From contig JAITHS010000329.1 of NCBI GenBank assembly GCA_031279875.1, positions 1 to 11,553 on the forward strand: a stretch of DNA of 11,553 nt. Reading direction: 5' to 3'. This DNA comes from Tannerella sp. GTDB taxonomy: Bacteria > Bacteroidota > Bacteroidia > Bacteroidales > Tannerellaceae. This document shows, one piece after another, positions 5,904-11,553 of the stretch; position 1 is the stretch's first letter; the number at the start of each line of letters is the position of its first letter. Below the pieces are notes generated by a model, which did not search any database, was not told the DNA's origin, and was given only the letters and a program-made list of their open reading frames with translations. Made by a program: the position numbers and the translations under genes.

Positions 5904-5934
5904 TTTGAAATAATATAATATTGTTGTATTTTTA
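5904..5934 (+). promoter_or_regulatory. Candidate promoter of the giant secreted-protein gene
   Basis: TTTG (5904-5907) and TATTTTTA (5927-5934, one mismatch to TAnnTTTG) are 19 bases apart, in a strongly AT-rich stretch 33 bp before the ATG at 5967. The spacing is right for Bacteroidota but the -7 match is imperfect, and chance matches are easy in such AT-rich sequence. Confidence 0.4.
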
Positions 5935-5966
5935 TAGTTTATACACAAATTGTTAAATAATAATTT

Positions 5967-8900
5967 ATGAAAAAAGTTTGTGTTTTTATAATAATATTTG
6001 TGCTGTTTGCGAGCGTCAAGGGTATAGCACAATGTAATGATGTTAAACTGAACTTGACGGAGGTCAGAGGAACGTGTGTTTCCGATGCTATGATTATTGT
6101 TAAACTGTCGGGTGCGGATACCGCCAATATTGAGAAGGCCACTATGCAATTCAGGGTTACGGGTGGTGTTGACTGGGGGTGGAGTCATTACGGCGACAAT
6201 ACCGAATGGAATCATAACGCCGATACTATCAAGAATTTGCCGGCAGCCACTACGCCGGCAACTACTTCTTATACCGTTCAACTGCGTGCTTTGTGCGAAA
6301 CAAGCAATCAATGGCAGGTTTTTAACCAAACGGCAACTATTAATTTAACTACCGACTACAGTTATTCAAGTTCCTATTTAGGACCTGTTATCAAAACGCT
6401 GAACTGTATCCAATCGGGACGTATCCCTGTCATAATACGCAGAAATACAGGGCCTTTGAGCAGCAGTACTAATCCGTCTAATTATCATATTACGCTTACG
6501 TCGTATCCGTCGTCATATTTGGGGCCATACTCGTTTGATACTCTGCGACTAAACCGCAATAATGATTTGATATACAATATCGACGGGCTGCCCGAAGGCG
6601 ATTATACGGTAAGCGTTACCGACAAATGTTCGTTTACCGAAGTCTTTACGGCGCACGTAGGCAAGATGACGCAGGATTTTGTTTCGGATATATTTTATTA
6701 TCGCTTTCATGCCACAACAAATATTTCGCTTGATTGCAGGGATGTGGGGATATACAAAAACAATCGTTCCGACAGAACGCCTGATGAACAATTCTATTTC
6801 TATACTAATCTTGATAAATATTTTCAACTTGGTATGCGATTGTTTATAAACGGAGTACCACAGGGAACGGGTATAGACTGGATACCGTCGGATTCGCTTG
6901 CGAAGACTAAATTTACGTACCAAATGGCTGAATCTATTAAAGCATTTCGCGAAGGAAATCCTAATCATACTTATGCCGCATATCTGAGAATTAAAGGCAC
7001 AACAGATCCTGCCTGCCAACATCAGTTGCAAGACTTTACATCAATAGATCCGTATTTTTACCAATCTTTCGGAGATATTACCTGTAACGATTATACCTTG
7101 AGAATGAATCCTTATTCGGATTATGACGGTTTTTTCTGTTTTCCGTACAGATACCGTTTTATTTATTCCAGCTCTGCCGCTACTGCTACTCCGCCTCATA
7201 CTCCCGGAGATGTGATATTTCCTTTTACAAATTGGATTTATGACCGTGGTACCGACACAATATATCATGTGCCTTGGGACGCGACGATAGAATACGAAAC
7301 AATGGAAGGACAAAAGTGGAGCCGAATATTGTACTCACACACTAATAAGCCTGCGCCGCTTATAACAAATTCGGGAAATTATTGCCAAAGCAACGGAATG
7401 ACCGGAGATACGATACATCAATACATCCAGATATACATGAGCAGTGTTGATTCTTTTCCGGCAGGAACAAGGATACAGTTCATATCCGGTCCATTAACGC
7501 CGATACACGCCGATACGACTTTTACAAAAAACACAAGAGCCTATTACCATCCGTACTCCGTTAATACTACTACATCAACATACATGTATTTACCACGCGG
7601 AAGATATACTTTTGAGATGACGTTGCCCGGATGTGATCCGCAACAATTTTACAGAGATGTTGCGGCGTATTTTGTCAAGACCCATTTTAGTTACACGACA
7701 AAAGAAACTTGTAACGGTATAGCTGTTATTCCTACCGCCGGACAACTTGCACAAAAAGCTGTCAACGGAACCGTAACCGATATTAATACGTATTTTTATC
7801 TGTACGATATGAATCCGACTGTTACTATGTTTCGGGGGCCGGTAACTCTCAACAGTACCGATACTATCTTTCTTTCGGTTACGGGAAAATATACTTTTCA
7901 GATGATGAATTACAATGATCTTAACTCTTGCGGCGCATCCGTAACAACTATCAATTACACAAAGCCGGAGTTCAGGCTTAATCCCGATTCAAGTACGGCA
8001 TACGTTTGTCGCGAAGGCGGGGCAGGATATATCCGTGTTAAAGGGATGGGCGGCGTGTTGCCTTATACTTACGAACTGTTTGATAACGGTGTAAGCAAGG
8101 GCGTTAACAACACCGGCATTTTCCACTACGGGGTGGCAGGCAAAAATTATACCATACGATTAAAAGACGCCTGCGGAACAGCATACGATCAGGAAGTTCC
8201 GATGATTGATCTCGGCATTGCGCACATTATCCACTCCAATAATTCCTACGACGCTTTCTGCAAAACAGACAGCATCGAACTCCATTGCGTTACGCTCGGC
8301 GAAACGACTTATACATGGAAAGGTCGCGGCATTCCGTCTTCAAAACAACATTTGCAACATCTTAAAGTCTATGCCGGTGATTTCCGCGAAGGACGCGACA
8401 CGGTCGTCATCCAAGTTACGCCAGAAGGCTGCGGAGAAGAAGTTTCCGACACTATCTTTCTGACTATCGAAAACTGTTCGGGCGCGCACAACGACTATCT
8501 GGCTATGCTCGAAAACACTACCGATTCAATCAATATCAGCCTTAACGACAGTTTCCCGAACCTCGCCTGCCAAAACGGTATGCCGCCGGGCGCGCCGTTA
8601 TGGGTTGCCGGACCGTCTCATCATATCGCTTCACCGCCTTTCACTTGGACGCCGCCCGTGATTCATTACACACCCGCGCCCAATTTTGTGGGCAGAGATT
8701 CAATTACTTACCGCGTAATACACTGTCGTGGCATCGATACTGCGAAAGTTTATATATCAGTAATGGAAAAACCCGATAATATCAGCGATGATGATTGCTT
8801 TGCCAAGCCGCCGACTTTTACATGGGACATAAGAGAGGCTTTCAAAAGCACACAAGCGGATCTTGCCACATACACATCGCCGGTTGTGGGCGATCTTGAC

Positions 8901-11553
8901 GGCGACGGCATCCCCGAAATACTTGTAGCGAAACATTACAACACCGGGGCGCAGCAGGGTTATACCGATGGCAGATCCTACAACGGGGTGTATATTTACT
9001 GGGGACACAATCGCCAAACCCCAACCTTTGTCAATATGAAAGAAGGTTACTACGTTGGTCAAGGTTTTTCGATAGCCCGAATCCCCATCGGCGGCGTTGT
9101 CAGGCCGGTCATCGTTACGGCCGGTTATTTTGACGGTCATCTGTATGCCTACGATCCTGACCCGGCCAAAACGACGGAAGCGGCATCGCGTGTATGGCAG
9201 TCGGATTCTACGCTCCGCCTGTACGGAGACTTCTACGCCTCTTCTATTGGCTTTGTTGACTTCGACAATGACGGAGAAGTGGAAATATATACCGGCAATC
9301 AGATTTTCGACGCCGCCACCGGAGTTATGCTGGCGGAAGCAGGCACAGGTGCAAACAGCGGCGCCTCAAGGACGCTTGATTACAAGTTCCATTTTCCCTT
9401 TGCTGCCGACGTTACGGGCGACGGGAATCCCGAATATCTTGCCGGAACACAGGCTTATTCGGTAAATATCAACAGCCGCACCGACTGTAAGCAGAACAGC
9501 ATGACCCTGGTGGCAAGTGTCCCCGATATTCACATAACCGGAACACTGTACATGAAGGACGGGGCTACAACCGTAGCCGACATCAACAGGGACGGACGCC
9601 TGGACATAATTGTTACGGCAGCATTAAACACCACCACTTACGGACTGGCAGCATGGGACGTACAAACGCAAAGTGTGATTGCCACCGGATATGGTACAAC
9701 AGAAAGCTGGGAGAACGGTATGCCGTTTATAGGGAATGTGGATACCGATCCCAATCTGGAGATACTGATAGTTTCGTACAACAAATTAAGAGGCTACCGA
9801 TGGAACGGCGCACAGTCTTTTACACAAATATACAATAGAGATGTTGTGGACGCTTCGGGATCGACGGGAATTACACTGTTCGACTTCAATCAGGACAATG
9901 TAGCCGAGTTGATTTACCGCGATGAAAGCGACCTGCGTATAATGAAAGCCTCCGGCGCAACTTTTACAGACATCACGACTCCTTTTCCGGCCATATCGGG
10001 AACCGGCCTTGAACATCCCGTTGTGGCAGATGTGGACAACGACGGACAGGCCGAAATTGTAACCGTAGGCGGTACTGCTTCCTCTAATCAAGGGACGATG
10101 CGTATTTACAAAGCCGGCACGAATACGAAATGGGCGCCGGCACGCAAGGTGTGGAACCAATATGCTTACAATGCGGTGAACGTAAACGACGATCTGACCA
10201 TCCCGCGCTATCAGCTTAATCCCGCCACCAAGTTTCCGCCCACCAGCATACAGCCCTATAACAACTTCATGCAGCAGCAAACCAAACTCAGCATTGCCGG
10301 TACACCCATCTGGCCGCTGCCCGACGCCGAGCTGATCAATGTTGCACGCGACTACGACCCGCGGGCCGATACAGCGCGCTACTATGTGACCTTTACCAAC
10401 AAAGGAAGCGCCGCCTTCCAGCCGCCTTTCTATATTTCAGTGTCATATCAGGGCATTCACGGCCTGATGAGCAAATATACGGACAGTGTGATGTACGCCA
10501 TCAATCCGGGCGACACGGTGAGCGTGGAGTTTATGAGTTCGAGCAGTTTGAATTACCCTCGGCCTTCGCTATGGCCGTTTAAAGCCGGTTTTACCAAGTA
10601 CGATAGTGACATCTACCCGTACCTTGCTCTGAACAGTCTGAACAGTATGAACAATTTTACGCATCCAGCAGCGTTTGAGCAGCCGGAATGCGATTACGGT
10701 AACAACTTTCAGGAAATGTCGCGGGCATACGGTCTCTATGATGATGCGGCCACGGTGCAGGAATACAAGTGGGTGACGATTGACGCGCTGGGAGCCGATT
10801 CGCTGCCGCCGGGCTATCCGGAGGGGGCATTCAGTCTGCTGGACTCCGTAGTGTCGTGGCCGCGTAACGGCACGCTCCATGTGGAAGGAACGGGCATCAA
10901 CTCGAAGTTCATTTACGTCAACACGGGTACGGACAGCCTCAATGTTCCGTTCTTAACGTTTTCGCCGCATATTCCTTTCACGATAGATACATTCACCTAT
11001 CGGCTGACATACAGGCATCCTGACCTGGGCATAAAACGGCATACGGCGAAGGTCTGGATAGCGATACTGGAAGGCAGAGGCACATCGGCCTGTTACAGTG
11101 ATCCCGATCATACCATCAGGCTAGCCAGTCATTTAACAGTAGGAATGAACGATACTACACATTACCTGTGGTATAACATAGCCGATGAACCCTATGAATC
11201 TCAGGGAGGAGTTCCTGTTCATGAAGGCGCTGTTTACAACCCCGGCCCTCTGACAGCCGATGTGTCGTGGTGGATACGACCCGGCTTTAATGGTAGTGGA
11301 GTCCCTCCTCAAGGGGTTAATCCGCACGCCACAGTAAGACACTTCCCTCCCGCCCCGTTTACGGTGCATGTTGACGCTCCGGGCGATGTGCCGCCGATGC
11401 GGTGGACGGGCGATAACAGCCACAAGTGGAACGATCCGCAGAACTGGGTGATCAGGCGGAAGGTGGGAGGCATGATCCACGAGTTTGCGTCCGACCGGGA
11501 GCCTTCGGCGTGCACGGACGTGGAGATTCCGACCGCGGCCGGGCGCTTCCCGG
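5967..11553 (+). CDS. Giant secreted multidomain protein with FG-GAP/VCBS beta-propeller and Ig-/cadherin-like segments (3' end outside window)
   Basis: One frame is open from the ATG at 5967 to the window edge, giving 1862 complete codons without a stop. Residues 1-21 (MKKVCVFIIIFVLFASVKGIA) form a type I signal peptide; there is no lipobox. Residues about 22-750 are a beta-rich region with recurrent Ig-like endings G-x-Y-T (Y213, Y547, Y642, Y728), the last in a SprB-like unit (about 679-746). An Ig/PKD-like segment (764-837) and a cadherin-like segment (838-930, YTPAPNFVGRDSITYRV) follow. Then comes a beta-propeller of seven Asp-rich FG-GAP/VCBS motifs (976-1363), a WNQYAYN segment (1396-1402), a CARDB-like part from about 1453, a second cadherin-like part (1592-1701), and WTGDNSHKWNDPQNW at 1813-1827. 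A surface adhesin or polymer-binding role is inferred. Export of the mature protein may use the type IX system, whose C-terminal signal would lie beyond the window. Confidence 0.88.
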   Translation, partial: MKKVCVFIIIFVLFASVKGIAQCNDVKLNLTEVRGTCVSDAMIIVKLSGADTANIEKATMQFRVTGGVDWGWSHYGDNTEWNHNADTIKNLPAATTPATTSYTVQLRALCETSNQWQVFNQTATINLTTDYSYSSSYLGPVIKTLNCIQSGRIPVIIRRNTGPLSSSTNPSNYHITLTSYPSSYLGPYSFDTLRLNRNNDLIYNIDGLPEGDYTVSVTDKCSFTEVFTAHVGKMTQDFVSDIFYYRFHATTNISLDCRDVGIYKNNRSDRTPDEQFYFYTNLDKYFQLGMRLFINGVPQGTGIDWIPSDSLAKTKFTYQMAESIKAFREGNPNHTYAAYLRIKGTTDPACQHQLQDFTSIDPYFYQSFGDITCNDYTLRMNPYSDYDGFFCFPYRYRFIYSSSAATATPPHTPGDVIFPFTNWIYDRGTDTIYHVPWDATIEYETMEGQKWSRILYSHTNKPAPLITNSGNYCQSNGMTGDTIHQYIQIYMSSVDSFPAGTRIQFISGPLTPIHADTTFTKNTRAYYHPYSVNTTTSTYMYLPRGRYTFEMTLPGCDPQQFYRDVAAYFVKTHFSYTTKETCNGIAVIPTAGQLAQKAVNGTVTDINTYFYLYDMNPTVTMFRGPVTLNSTDTIFLSVTGKYTFQMMNYNDLNSCGASVTTINYTKPEFRLNPDSSTAYVCREGGAGYIRVKGMGGVLPYTYELFDNGVSKGVNNTGIFHYGVAGKNYTIRLKDACGTAYDQEVPMIDLGIAHIIHSNNSYDAFCKTDSIELHCVTLGETTYTWKGRGIPSSKQHLQHLKVYAGDFREGRDTVVIQVTPEGCGEEVSDTIFLTIENCSGAHNDYLAMLENTTDSINISLNDSFPNLACQNGMPPGAPLWVAGPSHHIASPPFTWTPPVIHYTPAPNFVGRDSITYRVIHCRGIDTAKVYISVMEKPDNISDDDCFAKPPTFTWDIREAFKSTQADLATYTSPVVGDLDGDGIPEILVAKHYNTGAQQGYTDGRSYNGVYIYWGHNRQTPTFVNMKEGYYVGQGFSIARIPIGGVVRPVIVTAGYFDGHLYAYDPDPAKTTEAASRVWQSDSTLRLYGDFYASSIGFVDFDNDGEVEIYTGNQIFDAATGVMLAEAGTGANSGASRTLDYKFHFPFAADVTGDGNPEYLAGTQAYSVNINSRTDCKQNSMTLVASVPDIHITGTLYMKDGATTVADINRDGRLDIIVTAALNTTTYGLAAWDVQTQSVIATGYGTTESWENGMPFIGNVDTDPNLEILIVSYNKLRGYRWNGAQSFTQIYNRDVVDASGSTGITLFDFNQDNVAELIYRDESDLRIMKASGATFTDITTPFPAISGTGLEHPVVADVDNDGQAEIVTVGGTASSNQGTMRIYKAGTNTKWAPARKVWNQYAYNAVNVNDDLTIPRYQLNPATKFPPTSIQPYNNFMQQQTKLSIAGTPIWPLPDAELINVARDYDPRADTARYYVTFTNKGSAAFQPPFYISVSYQGIHGLMSKYTDSVMYAINPGDTVSVEFMSSSSLNYPRPSLWPFKAGFTKYDSDIYPYLALNSLNSMNNFTHPAAFEQPECDYGNNFQEMSRAYGLYDDAATVQEYKWVTIDALGADSLPPGYPEGAFSLLDSVVSWPRNGTLHVEGTGINSKFIYVNTGTDSLNVPFLTFSPHIPFTIDTFTYRLTYRHPDLGIKRHTAKVWIAILEGRGTSACYSDPDHTIRLASHLTVGMNDTTHYLWYNIADEPYESQGGVPVHEGAVYNPGPLTADVSWWIRPGFNGSGVPPQGVNPHATVRHFPPAPFTVHVDAPGDVPPMRWTGDNSHKWNDPQNWVIRRKVGGMIHEFASDREPSACTDVEIPTAAGRFP
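8883..10056 (+). other. FG-GAP/VCBS beta-propeller domain within the giant protein
   Basis: Seven calcium-loop motifs of the kind D-x-D-x-D-G-x-x-E are visible, starting at D976, D1098, D1148, D1205, D1259, D1306 and D1355. The clearest are DLDGDGIPE, DFDNDGEVE and DVDNDGQAE. Motifs at 1259 (DTDPNLE) and 1306 (DFNQDNVAE) are weaker. Spacing is 47-57 residues except for a 122-residue gap after the first, which holds a strand pattern without acidic loop residues (about 1038-1067, RPVIVTAGYFDGHLYAYD), probably a degenerate blade. Such domains bind calcium and often carry ligand- or glycan-binding surfaces; the ligand here is unknown. Confidence 0.8.

Noticed and set aside
5967..6032. Lipoprotein signal peptide on the giant protein
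   Set aside because: The cysteine at residue 22 or 23 is preceded by GIAQ, which does not fit the lipobox L-[AS]-[GA]-C; a type I cleavage site after GIA fits better.
9786..10280. Long minus-strand open frames opposite the giant gene (for example 9786-10280, 6549-7031, 5886-6329)
   Set aside because: The plus strand is continuously open with clear protein motifs. The minus-strand frames show no domain, and their low-complexity composition is typical of antisense shadows.

Overview
The window looks like a chromosomal segment of a Bacteroidota bacterium, most likely of the order Bacteroidales. Three things point that way. Start-proximal sequences match the Bacteroidota -33/-7 promoter (TTTG, about 19 bases, TAnnTTTG), and Shine-Dalgarno sequences are weak or absent. 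A glycine-lipid gene pair of the Bacteroides glsA/glsB type is present. The last gene encodes a giant secreted protein with Ig-like, FG-GAP/VCBS and cadherin-like segments, as is common in this phylum. No tRNA, rRNA, CRISPR array, transposase or phage gene was seen.

Layout. Bases 1-552 hold the 3' end of an outer-membrane beta-barrel gene. Bases 553-832 are intergenic and rich in repeats. A dihydroorotate dehydrogenase-like flavoprotein gene (833-1813, +) converges on gcvPB (1796-3226, -), the PLP-binding subunit of a split glycine decarboxylase; their 3' ends overlap by 18 bp. Divergent from gcvPB is a compact three-gene unit: glsA (3312-4148), glsB (4165-5178) and a LOG-family nucleotide phosphoribohydrolase gene (5183-5716). 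Bases 5717-5966 are an AT-rich, repeat-bearing spacer. From 5967 to the right edge one uninterrupted frame of 1862 codons encodes the N-terminal part of a huge secreted multidomain protein whose stop lies outside the window.

How the genes may work together. GcvPB helps break glycine down. GlsB and GlsA are expected to consume glycine by N-acylating it and then O-acylating the product to make glycine lipids. The two transcription units diverge from one 85-bp spacer in which I can read two promoters whose footprints overlap by 14 bp. This suggests, as inference, that glycine degradation and glycine-lipid synthesis are transcriptionally linked or mutually exclusive. The glsA start codon lies about where transcription should begin, so its mRNA may be leaderless.

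The two larger intergenic regions carry inverted copies of one 36-bp stem-loop element. They differ at two bases, both in the predicted loop, and both copies sit near short tandem repeats. The giant gene rises strongly in GC from its 5' part to the window edge, which may reflect modular assembly.
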